A DNA stretch of 64,000 bases from Phylloscopus collybita (taxonomy: Eukaryota; Chordata; Aves; Passeriformes; Phylloscopidae). Both the position numbers and the translations under genes were made by a program. Shown here piece by piece: positions 51,695 to 64,000 of the stretch (the first letter of the stretch is position 1; each line of letters starts with the position of its first letter). The notes under the pieces are model-generated. The model ran no database searches. It saw only the letters and a program-made list of their open reading frames with translations, and was not told the origin of the DNA. The stretch covers positions 59,722,001-59,786,000 of the forward strand of contig JAJNNQ010000075.1 of the NCBI GenBank assembly GCA_027886175.1. Direction: 5' to 3'.

Positions 51695-54600
51695 ATCCAA
51701 CATTTGTAACTGAGACACGGGGCTGCTATCCTCTAAGAGACTCATAAGGAGTGTTTCTCCTTCTTCCCAGGCTCCTGGAGACAGAGCTCTGACAATACCA
51801 ACTATTATTGGTGTTCTGCATAATCTTATGTGCCCAGTGCTGCAATGGTGTCTTCTGATGCAGCAGCTTTGGGAGACTTTTGTGAGTGACTGATCACAAG
51901 TACCTGATGCAGGCCAGCTCTTCATCAGTCCCATTATTTTTGACATACCTTGAAAATTTTTGCCTTGATTTTTGTCCTTCTGTTCAAGTTCAGCTCATAG
52001 AACATCCTAAATCTAATGTATTTTGTTAATTTTTATTGGAGTGGTGCTCCTGAAATCCAAAAGCAGGTTTCCACAGTCCTTAATGCTGTCCTTACAGAGG
52101 AAAACATGTCCTCCCATACACTTCTTAAATCAGGGCCATCAAGCTCAAGGATGTTGGGTAAGAAAGAATGGAAAGGATTAGCAGTACAACTGTTATTTCA
52201 TACATTAACAAGTCATTTGGTATTTTCAACAAACTCAAAGTTATTTATCATCTTGCTAGGCTAGCTGCTAAGGTTTATGAGCTTAGCAACTAAGCTACAG
52301 GGTCAGATGACTAAAAATATGTTTTGGAGGGAAATATTTTGGGGACTTGTAAAGAGAAAACACACAATGAGATCAGGATTGATTAGGTTAGGGTAGAGAG
52401 AAGAATGCTTGAAGAATACAGTATCTCTGTGGTGAAAATATCAGGTCAGTGTGGAAAAGATATTCATGGCTTTCTAACAATTCTCTGGGCCAAAAAATTA
52501 TTTTGTGATAATTTCTGTGAAATCCTCAACAGTTAAATTAGACCCGTTCCTACTTGAGTCTAATTGACTCATTTCTTTTGCTCTCCCAAATACTGTATGT
52601 TCAGTCTTAATTCACTCTTTCTTTCCTCTGCCAAATGAAGACATCCAAAGGCTTCTATGACCCAAATTGTAGTAGCTCTAGAATCAGAGAAGACAATAAA
52701 ACGATGGCCTGTTAATCATGGAAATAAATATTAGAGTTGTCCCAAACAATACTGGGGTCAGGTGTATCTCAAAATGTAAATTTTTTCACTTTTTCCTTTA
52801 AATAAGACCTCTGCTGAAGCCATTCCCTGGGTCACCTGTGAAAGCACCTTTTTCCTCCCATGGAGGAGAGTGCTGCTCCTCCAAGGTCCTTGGGTTAGCA
52901 GAAACACCCCAGCAGTGTGGGAGACCCCAGGGGAACCTGCCTGTGTCACCTGCCAGGCACAGACACCTCCTGGGCAGCAGCTCTGGCTGTCAGCCATGGC
53001 CAGGCAGGGCTGTAGGGACAGGGCCAAGCTCAGTCTGGCTGATCCTGGCTCAGAGTCCACAGCCAGGCAGGATCAGGCGACGGGGATCTGGCCCTGGTGC
53101 AGCATCCCTGGGGCAGGGGCTGACAGCCCTGGGGGGTGAGATGGGCCCCTGGTCCATGGACAGGTGAGGGCAGCCCCTGCACTTGGGCAGGGAGAGGCAG
53201 GGCTGTGGATGCTCTTGGGACCCTGAGATGAATAATCAGCTTTTTCATTTACAAACTCATCAACACTTTAACCAGAAGATGGAGCCTGGAATTAGCTTGT
53301 GCTAATGATACAGAGCTGACTGGAAAACTTTGGAGGAAGGCTGTATAAACCCCATGCAGTGGTGACAGAGCAGGTAAGTCTGGTGCATTCAGACAGATAT
53401 TATTATGCATTTATTCCATGTAAAATTTCCAAATATTCATTGTTTACTAGGAGTTGAGAAATATTTTTTAGGTATTTGAATACATAAGACAAAAATATTT
53501 CACAGCTGTAGCTGTGTAATAGACAAATAAATATGTAATAGAGAAATAAAAAATGTAGTAGAGAAAATATGCTATATCATACAAGGTAATATTTTCCATG
53601 TAGACATATAGGGATACTGTACAATTATGCCTGTTTTTGCACAATGTACCAGACTAATAATTAGCCACTAGATCAGCCTAAGGGCATGGTTCTGAAGAAA
53701 GCATTTGCCTAATCATCTTGGCAAGGTTTTTTGCTTGTTTCTAAGCAGGAGCATAGGAAGTAATAAAAGTTAAATAAGGTTAACATGAGACCATTATGGA
53801 TCATTCATATTTTATCAATCTGGGTGGAAAATAATAAGATTATTAGTAGAGTTTGAGCTCTAAAGAGTCAATAGATTGCTAAGTATCTACTTTTTCTACT
53901 ATTGTGTAGATAATAATAAGAACTTGGATTTCATATTGTGTTATATTTATCTGCAATGATGACCTACACATAATGTAAAAACAGCAAATGTGCTTTTATA
54001 ACAGCAGTGATTTGAATTTCTATTCTCTACATATATATATTTTATCTTGGGAATTTTGGTTGCAATTGGAATGAGCTCTTTGGAATGCTACACGTTATTG
54101 TAAGCAAAAAATAAATGTAAATGAGGCCAGCTGATGAGATAGCTGCAGGTCCCAATGACCAAATCTGTTGCTAGGCTCATAGTCCCAAAATCAGACAGTC
54201 CACAGCCCCAGAGTACAAATCATTGATATGCCATAAACTCATTTTTCAGCTCAGCTTCAGCTGTTAACCTGTTGCCAGAAAGCTTTGTGCTGGATAACAT
54301 TCTGCAAACTATGTAAATGACATACAAAATTACAAGCTGACACAAACTCCATATTGTGTACTACAACAGATTTGCAGTAGTATATTCACATCTAACAGGG
54401 ATCAAACTGTGTTGCTGAGTGATTGAGTGGTGCCCAGAGGTAAAGGGTAACAGTCACACATCCAGGGAGTGCCTTAATAGAAAGCAAGAACCAGAAATAT
54501 TGCCTCTTCAAAACAGAAAAGCTCACAGCAATAATTTTTTTTTGCAAATTCTACTGGTGGAAATAGCTACTCAACTAACAAAGAAAACTTAAAGTAAAAC

Positions 54601-57600
54601 CATGGCTAAAGCTCTTGTGGTTTGCACACTGAAACTATTGAAACCTTGCTGTAGTAGTTGATGGACATGGCAATTCACCAAACAAAAATTTGAATGATGT
54701 GAGAGTTAAATCTTCCATAAATTGCAGAAGTATTGCCTAATGATGCCCTAAGCTTGTATGTTATATTTAATTAATGTTAATGCCAGTCCTAGTGAATTCA
54801 AATGCTGTGTGGGCAACCTATGAAGGGACAAAATGTTGCATTCTTAATTAAATAAGTGGCTTGCATACTGTAATTTTTTCATTGCCTGTTTGCATGTCTC
54901 TCTCCAAGATTACAGATACTACCTTGCAAAATGACATTTAACATGTAGGAAAATAAAAAAGCACCATTATAGATCTAATTAAAAAAAAAAAAAAGAAAAT
55001 CCAGCTAGATATGTCAAGTTTTTAAATCAACTTAATGGAAAATATGAGAATCTGGTACATTCCCAAGCTGTTGATATTGAAGTTTTGGTATTTGAAACTG
55101 GTTTTGTTTTGACAGATCTCCTTATTTTCTCTCTTTCCTTGCCAGGATGCTATCACAACCAAACACTCTTCATTATTCTATTGCATGAGAATGACAGGTT
55201 CTTGAAAGGAAATGAGCAGCTTTGTTTACTACTAAAATGTTAATATCAATCTACAGATATTTATAGGAAGAAAGAAGGTACCAGCATTTTAATAATGGCT
55301 AAAATCATGCATTTGTTATTAGATAAAACATTATTAGATAATTTGGTTTTGATTGAATAGAATATTTGTTATTGTGTACAATTTGAAAAGCTTATGCTAA
55401 TTATAGTTGGATACATTTTGAGCTCAGAGAGGAACTATTATTTTCTTTTGATGAATCTCCCTAAATTACACCACTCGTAAAATTTCATCCACCTCAGCTA
55501 CAGGTTAGTCATGAAAAGGGCAAGAACTTTCTACAGGCACATACACATTTCATGTTCCTATTTGCTCCCAGTCAAAACTGTAATGGGAGTTTTAAACTAG
55601 CATATCCTTAATCAGATTCTCTGTGAGCTTCAGGATATAGGTCCCTGAATGGAACTTGTGACAGTAGAAACATGGGGTGATGATAGAGGCAGAGGCTGAG
55701 CACTTGCAGGCAGGAGATAGATCAGGTTTTTTGACAGCTGTGCCTGCTTTATGTCATTGTAAAGCAGTTGTGAAATTACAGCTTGTCATTAGATTTCAGA
55801 CGTATCTTAGAAATATCCACTAGCAAAGGCAATAATGATTAACATTAAATCTCCCTTGCTCATGATGATTTTTCTTACATTTCTTGTCTACATTAGAGAG
55901 AAAATATGTTTACCCCTTGTTTAACCCAAGAGCATCCTTTGCATATATCCTCAGACCTTAAAATTCTACATGAAAATTGCCCATCTCATTCCCATTCCAC
56001 TCCAGCACCAATCAGTTCTGTGCCGGTTCACTCCTCTCTCCTCTGTGCCACAGAAAGAGCAATTTCTCTCCATTTCCAATCCATTTCCCTACTGACATTT
56101 CTCTGTATTCAGACCAAGTGTTCCTGAACCTTCAGCAAGAACATTTCTGGCCTTTTTTTGCATTTTCATATCCCTGCAAAAGGATGAAAGGGTCTAATCA
56201 AACCTTTCTTCTTACCTGGGGGCAAGCCATCAGTATAGCAATGAGCTCGTGGCAGAGTTTGGTTTGTCAGGTTTCTCTGAGAGACTGAAAATACTCACAC
56301 CTTGCTCCTAGATCAGTTCAGAAGAAAGTACTGGCATCGAGTGTACTGCAAATCCACTAACTAGTGTGCTGCTGTTGTGGATATTTGAAGATAATCACAG
56401 CTGATGGAAAGTGCTTCATGCAGGTATGATTTCTCATGGGCATGTAGTATTTTTCCATTATTTCATATTCTGTTGGAAAAGGCCTTAGTTCATCTCCCCT
56501 TTCTGCCTGCTTTTTGTTTGACCATAGGAAAACAAAGTAGCCTAGCTATTGAGTTATTTGACTAGTGGAAGTGCTATTTTTGACAAACCTGGAATAGCCT
56601 GTGGAACAGAATGTTCTTAATGTCTTCAAAGGGGCAAGTCTGAAACATGAAAAACACACTGAAAATGTGGGCAGGTGTAAAGATGGATTACACTTAGGGG
56701 CTGGAGTTGTTGCAGAGACTTGCCAGGGATAGCTGGTTGGTGCAAGGTGAGAATGCAATTTGCTGTCTGCCATGTCTTGGAGTGCACCATGAGTATTTAA
56801 ACACCTTTCCACTTTCCATGGAAAATTTGCTAAAATGATTTTATGTTACTCCCAAACATTGTTTAGATCCTGTCACAATCCGGATTATAAAACCAAAAAA
56901 AATGTAGGTACAATTAAGGTACTAAGTAGTCTCCTAACTTCAAACACCTATAGCATATTACAAAATCCTGTCACTCAAATATAATGACTTTACTTGCCCA
57001 TATTTCCAAAAACACATCACTGGGCCATTTCACCACTCTACCTCTTGTCGGTCAGTCTTAATTTTGAGCAATATACATACAATTAAATAAAGAAAATATA
57101 GGCATTCATACTGGAATTTAAATGTTTTTTTAGAGCTTATTGAAAGTTAAAACAGAAGTGATGATTTATTAAGTTTTGAGTGGTTTGCAGTTAAGTTAAA
57201 ATAAGATAAAATTCCTGGTAATTTTAAAGTTATTTCTTCCTGATACATGATTAACACTAAAGTTTTAAAGAAAGTCTAACCTCCAAACTAGAGACTGTCT
57301 CTGTTTAGACTGCTGAAAGAAAATTGTAATAAAATTTTACAACATGTATTTTTGAGTAGCAGCTAGGACTAGATTTAAAAACCCTAAACTTGTGCTGATT
57401 GCATTGAATTAAATAAATGTATTTATGTTAAAATAGGTACTACTGATAGTTTATATTTTTCTTGATGTGTTATATATTTGGTAGTTTCATATTACTAATG
57501 AAGAATTTTAAATTATTAATATGAAGTTAATTTGGATTCCAGTTTCTACACGCATTCAACATTATATAAATATTAAATAATGGTATCAACTCCATAAAGA

Positions 57601-57725
57601 AAATATTTTAATATATCACTAATTTAAATTTGCATTATGATTTCATGCCTCTATATAATTAGTTAACGTTTTACTAGAATTTTAACATGATCCTTAAGTT
57701 GTTCAAAGCATAATTTTATATAACC
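51695..57725. other. Gene-free downstream DNA with one GC-rich block
   Basis: Mostly AT-rich sequence with no recognised exon or RNA gene. The exception is 52800-53230, which is GC-rich but has few CpGs. An A14 run lies near 54980-54993. Open frames in the GC-rich block and at 55977-56288 do not resemble known proteins. Confidence 0.55.
52800..53230. other. GC-rich, CpG-poor block of unknown nature
   Basis: About 430 bp rich in CAGG, CCTG and GGGCAG motifs, with only a couple of CpGs. The composition contrasts sharply with both flanks. It resembles a decayed CpG island or an old GC-rich repeat. Open frames on both strands of about 100 codons follow from the composition and match nothing I recognise. 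Confidence 0.45.
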
Positions 57726-57729
57726 CTAT

Positions 57730-57895
57730 GATATTCAACGAGGCTGAGCACAAGGTCCTGCCCTTGTTCAAGGCCACATTGAACGGGGCTTTAAGAAACC
57801 TGGGCTAGTGGGAGATATCTCTGATCATGGCAGGAGGGTTGGACTACATGATATTTAGATGTCCTTTACAACCCTGGTTGTTCTCTGAATCTATA
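57730..57895 (+). mobile_element. CR1 LINE 3' end with internal deletion
   Basis: TTGTTCAAGGCCACATTGAA, GGGGCTTTAAGAAACCTGGG, CATGGCAGGAGGGTTGGACT and the closing TTCTCTGAATC are the standard CR1 3'-terminal blocks in sense orientation. Just before them, GGCTGAGCACAAGGTCCTGC resembles an upstream CR1 ORF2 segment, so this copy seems to have lost the DNA in between. It is old, short and cannot code for a functional enzyme. Confidence 0.88.
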
Positions 57896-60800
57896 TAATT
57901 CCAAATTTTCGAGGATTTTTCAGGGAGTTTCATACAGAAATTTAAGATCACAAAAGAATATTTGGGGTTTTTGCTGTTTATAGATTTAAATAACCATCTG
58001 AATTTTTCTGTCTTTTCAGGTATATTTTGTGTATTTTACTAGTTTCCATCCTCTGCTATCAGAAGCTAAGATATTATCATACCACTGCTGGATTCTGAGG
58101 TTGCTGTGGTGTTCTGATTTTCAGAGAGGAAATGGGTTAATGCCATCACACTGTTATAGGCAGCTTGAGTCTGCCTATTTCTACTAGAAAAGGAGACATG
58201 CAGTGCCTTTTTACCAGCTTATCGACTGCAGGCTTTCAGCTTGAAATCTTTTTCCACAGTTCACAGTTTTCAGTCAGGCAGGAGTCACTCAGTCACTCAG
58301 TCAGGGACTCTCTTCTCCTTTTCCCTTCCCCAGGTCACTCTCACACTCTTTTTGTTTGCATAATCTGAAAGGGTTTTTTTTTCTCTCATCCACTGTATTA
58401 TTTAGATCTTAAATATTTTCTTCTGACTGACACTGTGTTTGGGTAGTTGGATTTTTTACAATCTCATGTTTAACTTGATTGTATTACTCTGCAATCATCT
58501 TGGAGCATATTAGAGATATACTAAAAGAAAAGACATATGTACATTCTTGATGTATTTTATACATTTAAATGATATTTTTTTTAATCTGTCTCTTTATTTC
58601 AGCACACTGAAGACATATTAAAGGTTATTAAGCATTCAGGGATGGCTGAAGTGCCACAGTAATTGCAGAAGTGGTGCAAGAAGCAAAGGGATACTCCAAG
58701 CAGTTAACAAACACTTATGGCAAGTATCTTGTAATGATCAGGCTCTGCCTTTATTGGAGTTTCAGAAACAACTGGGGATAAATAAATCACATAAATGTAT
58801 TCAGGAGCACAAATCTTCTAGAGTAAGTGTCAAAGAAATTGTAAACTGCAGCATCTTTAAAATTAACAACTAGTACAAAAAAGCATGTGTCAGATGCGTG
58901 GAGGACCAGTTGATTGCTTTTCAGATATAGATCTGGGGGAAGAAAAGTGGATCTTTAAATGTCACTTGGGGAAGGGCAGAATAGGAAGGAAAAACTAACA
59001 AAAGACATCCATGAAGCTGAAGAGTCTTTAGTGTATTTTGAGATCTTGACAGATGTACTTGTGATTAAGCTTGGTTGTGAAAAATAGAGATACCACTGCT
59101 GTTTTACTAGTATGAGACAATAAAACGTCAGCAACTCACAAGTAACTGCAATGAGGACAACAATGTTGCTAAGATCCACTAGTAAGTGTATGTGCACAGG
59201 GAGCAATTTTAACTTGCTCCTGCAGAATGCAATAAAAACATAAATCTGAAATTTAATCCTCTAAACTTACTGTTACTTAATGCCTGCTCATAACACGTAT
59301 CTTAGAATTTAGGTCTGTGTTTGAACAGTTTGTTGCATAGTGACAGAAGAGTCTACAATATAAATTGCAAAGCTCTGGAATAACATCAAAATGAGTTTCA
59401 AACGAGACAGTCCCACAAAACAGAGGCAGCATAAGCATCTGGACTATTTGCATGGCTTGAACAAGGCTGAAGAATGTACTGTCCTATGTATGCATAAAGT
59501 ATACAGCTGGGAATTTAAATTAATTGTTTTAATACAGGTACAAACCACTGCTTTTCATTGTTACCACTGATCACTGAATGTTTCCATTAACTCAGTAAGG
59601 CTAAATGAAATACTGAAGACCTAGTAAACATTGTTTGTAAGCTCAATGTTTCCTGAACGGAGGAAAAACATCTCTGTAGTAGTATGTATTGTCTGTTACT
59701 ATGAACATACAAATAGATCTAGAGTTCCTGAATAGCAATAAATGGGTGTATTGTGCAGAGATAAATTGGAGCCTGTCTTCTGTCTTCCTATAAAATAGTT
59801 ACGTAAGATGCCTTTGAAGAAGATGTTGTCCACAGAGATAAATGTTGCCTTTGTGATAGCAGAGGGAGTGGAAAAGTAATATTGAGTTTATCAACTTGAC
59901 ATCCATGATAATGAAAACCTAGGAAATACAAGAAGGAAGAAAAATGTATGCTGTCAGTTCTTTCATACTTCACAGCTAAGGATAAAACTACTTTTAGAAA
60001 TGTAACTACTTAGATTTTTCACTACTGATTAAATAAAGCAAAATATCTAGGCAATGATAAGTTTTATATGTGAGGAATCTGAGACTCTAAAATCAAACAC
60101 TTTTGTTGAATTCCTGATCCCTTAAGCGTGCTGTGAAAAGCAGCTGAATTAGTAGCAACTGTGGGAGCTGGAGAGACACAAAAATTTCTGAACCCCACCT
60201 GACCAACTGTAAGCTTTTTAATTAGCCACAGCAGCTATCAAACTGTTGCCTGTCAGAATAGTTGAAAGATTCCCTTAGTAGTACCTTGCTCAGTACAAAT
60301 GTACTGGGTTTGGAGAAGTGTTTGCTTCTGTGGGCTGACCTGACAAACAAATGCCCCAGTAGCACCAGTACCTAGGGTGGGGCTGGAAAAGTCACTGTCC
60401 TTTTTGAGACCAAAGGCAGCTTTAGCCTGGTGTCCCATTTTCAACAGTGATCAAAAGTGAAGGCTTAATAAATAACGAAACTGTCAAGACAGATTATATG
60501 GTAGTTCCTTCTGATAGTCTTGCACCTTTGTCCTATTTTCAGTTTGGGGTCTCAAGAGTTTGATGGGATTTCCAAACACTTTGTAATGCACAATGACTTT
60601 TCCTTCAGCATATTCATTGGATTGCAAAGGCTACTGAATCTTCAGTTCAGTCTTTGGTCCTCCGGAGATCTCCAGATTGCAGATTACCAGAAATAGGGAC
60701 AATAAACCAGGGGTGCATTGCTGTCTTTTTCTCCAGGACAGTAGGGAAATGCAGAGCTCAGTGTGCTGTAGCAGTGCAGACTTGGTAAAGTTCAGAAGGT

Positions 60801-63800
60801 GCTCAAAAGCAGAAGGGGTGGTGCTGTGTCACAGAGCTGTGTACTGCAGGCTTTCTTCATCTTGAAATAGCACAGTGCATGACTGGAGATGACAAATACA
60901 GCAGAAAGCCCTTAGTTTAGGCTACACCAAAGACACAATCCCAGAAGCTGCTGTCAGTGAGTGCTGGGGAGCATCAATGGGAAGAAGCTGCTGTGTTCTT
61001 GTTTCAGAGATCTGTGAAGAAGGAGCTGCATGAATGTACTGTACTGTGGAAAAGGAAAAGACAGAGGCTTTTGAGGAAAAGGTTGTGTATGGTTCACAGC
61101 ATCTTCCCCTGTGTCACTGTCTTTTCTATACACTCCTGAGTCATGAAAAAGTTGCTGTTACTTAAACACCTCAAAGTGTTAGCTTGTGATTTTTCTGGCC
61201 TTAAAATTCCATCCAAGCCTACCTCATTTCCTGAGTCATTTGCCCTGCTTCTTCTGACTGCTGCTCTCTTTAAAAAAAAAAAAAAAAGAGTCCTCTTTTC
61301 TGTATTTTTAACCCACTCCACTTCACCACCACTGAAATTACAGAGACAGTTTAACAGTTTTCTACTAAAAGACTCTCTTAAGTGCAGATCCAGCTGAAGT
61401 TAAAAAAAAAAAGGCACATTTAGTTAATACTTCCGTTTCCATGGCAGTGAAGAATTCTGATTTTTTCTCTCATGTTTTGACAAGCTGTCTTTGTACTGAG
61501 AGACCATAGAAATCACAAGTGAGTTTTATGCTGAATCCTTTTGTGATATCAGCTGCTTTTTAATCAGGAAATGGCAAATACATGGATAGTAGGGTTGCCA
61601 GACATAAGGGTCTGGTAGTCTGTCACTCTTCTTCGTACCACAGAAGTGGTCTCAGAGAAATTTTGACTGTATGAATGACAGGAAGATGCAGAGCTGAAGA
61701 CAGGCAGGTAATTACTGTGTCTCTCTGTGATCTGGAAGTGAGCACTTGGTTAAGAATCCTGATAGGAGTGCTGCAAAGTAATAATTTATGCCATTCTTTA
61801 GAAAGTATCTCCCTTGAGCTTTGCTGAGTACGTAAGTGCCAGATGGACCAAGACAGCTCTATGAGATATGAATTATTTCCCATGTCCTGCCAAGATACAG
61901 CTACTCTGTGTTTCATATGGGCTGCATAGCTTTGGGGGCTAGCACAACCTTCTCTCTCCCCCACTTTACTTACTGTCTATCTGCGCTGTATATCCAAAAT
62001 ATTCTATTAACTTCTGAAAAGTAAAGCTTTTGAGAGGGAAAAAATGCTGAACTGAATTCTTTGTATTTTTTTTTCATTCAGTTATTAAACGCCACAGAAT
62101 ATCCTTCACTAATGAATCTATTTCAGAGAGGTAGTATATGATTTGTACAATTAAAATGTTTTCAGACTCTGAGACAGATAATTTAGTTGATATGTATTAC
62201 TACAATTACTACAAAGTTTTATTTGAGTCTTGGACATGGTGAAGTAATGAAACTCAGTTATTTTGAAAAGCTGATGGCCTAACTAGATTGCTTTGGAGAG
62301 TGATTGTGCTGAGATTGCAAATGGGAATAAAAGAAGAAACCCTTGTGGTACATGCTAAATCCATCAGCTGTTAGTGTCTCAAACTTTGCAAACATCATCA
62401 CCCCTTTAGGACAACCAGACTGCTGCTGTGTGAAGACAAAGGTGTGGTTTTTCAAGTAACTGTGAGGCAACTTCCCTTTTCCCTACCCCTTTGTACTGCT
62501 GGTTTCAAGAGGAGTCTGGATAGGATCTTACATCTGACCAGCACAATCAGCACTGAAAATGGTGAGATCGGTAGTAGTGCATGTAGTAGAGTTTAAGATA
62601 AAACCAAAAGTATTCCAAAGCAGATATGTGTTCTCCACACTGCACATTCAGGTGTTCATCAATCTCTCATCTTCTGCCTTTGGGAATAGTCTCTCTGTGT
62701 CAGCAATTTGTCTGCCTCTGTCTCTTTGGGAAATTTCACTGTGGAGAAAGTCAGATTTGTCAGCATTTGTTTTTCACCCAGAAGCAGAAACATTTTTCAG
62801 GATGTATTTAAAAGCAGTATTTCAAAGGATGGACAGCCACATTTTACTCTTTCTTGTTTTTCTAATCAGATTTTGAAAAGGAAAACACAGCTATTAATTC
62901 AATGGAATGCTTGCTTTTGTGAAACTGATCTTTGCCACAAATGACCAAAGGATACTATTACCTTGGGTATTTAAGGATGTATTTCCTCAGCTGGAAATGT
63001 ATTTCCTTATAAATTAGGCAATAAATTATTTTATCAGAGAAACAGTTTTCTTGTATGTTTCAATATTGCTGCTCATATCAGCGTTGCATTTTATTTCCTA
63101 GGGTGGTTAGATAAAGCCTGAAAAGAGAGAAAGCACTGTTTTACTTTACCGAGGGTGTTACTGCTTAATTAGCATGTTTAATTTTTTATGTGTATGTTGT
63201 CATTGATCTTTAATAGGAGGTTACACAATTAAAATAGGGCAATTTTTGAGACACTTCTGTTTGTCATCTTCATAACCTGAGGATTATTTGAGTATTCAAG
63301 GTCTCCTCAGTAAATTTCAGAACTGATCTTGTGGCTGTGTCGCCTTCCCCTTTCCTTTTTCCTTTCTTTTCCCTTTCCTTTTATATTTTGTTTTAATAAA
63401 ACATAGATATGTATTCAAAACTAAGTTAATGAAGCAATTCAAACTCTTTTTCTGCTCAGAGTAGGTATAAGGCAGATTATAGAGTTTTTCCATTGGCTTT
63501 CAGTTCAGAAATTAACCTTCAGTCTCTGTAAGAATGGATTTCATTGTGTACAAACTTATGTGATGATTTCAGGGGGCTATGAGTGTACAGGTTAATAATG
63601 AACAGATATATCTGATTCCTTTTAGCTCTAGGTGTAAAGTACAGTGAAGCTTACCCTTTTTCAAGAGGTAGAATACTCCTTTGCAGTTCATTTTTGCATT
63701 TGAATTCAATGTTTAGAGCTTTGGCCTTATTCAATGTTTAGAGCTGCACACGTTTTCTTCTACTTGGATAAGATCTTCTTATATTGGCACAATTAATTTC

Positions 63801-64000
63801 TGATTCCCATATGTTGGTATAAAAAGCTCAGGGTTTTTTTGTCACAGTACCACAATTTCTTCTGGAATAGTTGGTTATGGATTCTTTCAGTTACTTTTTA
63901 CAGAGATGAACCGAAAGTGTTAAAGGAAGAAAGGGAGTAAGGACAGAAGAAGAAAAAGGGTGGGGTAGAAGAAGTTGCTATAATTAGTTCCAAAAGGAAG
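57896..64000. other. Gene-free downstream DNA
   Basis: No coding exon, RNA gene or transposon recognised. It holds an A15 run near 61271-61286, a pyrimidine-rich tract near 63340-63381 and a 17-bp direct repeat at 63704 and 63729. The many 60-110 codon open frames have no protein-like composition or splice context. Confidence 0.6.
63704..63745 (+). repeat. 17-bp direct repeat
   Basis: ATTCAATGTTTAGAGCT occurs at 63704-63720 and again at 63729-63745, a period of 25 bp. Probably a recent local tandem duplication. Confidence 0.93.

Noticed and set aside
52758..53248. Several 70-110 codon frames on both strands of the GC-rich block
   Set aside because: Frames stay open on both strands because stop codons are rare in GC-rich DNA; no domain recognised.

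Overview
This window looks like bird nuclear DNA. The clearest evidence is the repeats: several truncated CR1 LINE pieces (some ending in the familiar CR1 3' end, one carrying CR1 ORF2 C-terminal codons) and three avian-type endogenous-retrovirus LTRs. Repeat density is low, the background is AT-rich, and CpG islands are sharply bounded. The species cannot be fixed from the sequence alone. A passerine would fit, but that is inference.

The only protein-coding gene I can support is GALR1 (galanin receptor 1, a class A GPCR), complete on the + strand in three coding exons: 28029-28730, 35188-35253 and 38843-39160. It joins in frame (both introns phase 0) to a 361-residue receptor. The first exon lies in a CpG island (about 26840-28720) that also holds the TATA-less promoter. 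Intron 1 is about 6.5 kb and intron 2 about 3.6 kb. Candidate poly(A) signals lie 0.2-1 kb past the stop codon.

Layout: 1-26840 is gene-free upstream DNA with one LTR (10001-10565), a small isolated CpG-dense block (about 17740-17850) and a pair of related sequences 2.3 kb apart (21115 and 23440). 26840-28028 is promoter and 5' UTR. 28029-39160 is GALR1, with a 192-nt pure purine tract and a CR1 piece in intron 1, and an AT-rich repeat cluster and three long T runs in intron 2. 39161-64000 is gene-free downstream DNA with an 0.8-kb CR1 copy, a 1-kb LTR-type element, a CR1/LTR junction near 51.3 kb, a GC-rich but CpG-poor block near 53 kb and a CR1 3' end near 57.8 kb. Long gene-free flanks fit the known vertebrate setting of GALR1 beside a large gene-poor interval, but no neighbouring gene is visible here.

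I found no operon-like cluster, CRISPR array, tRNA, rRNA or new multi-gene system. The observations most worth checking are the 150-nt G/T-only tract inside the GALR1 CpG island, the isolated CpG block 10 kb upstream, the intronic purine tract and the paired 59-bp sequence. All boundaries of repeats are estimates from memory of family consensus sequences, not from alignment.
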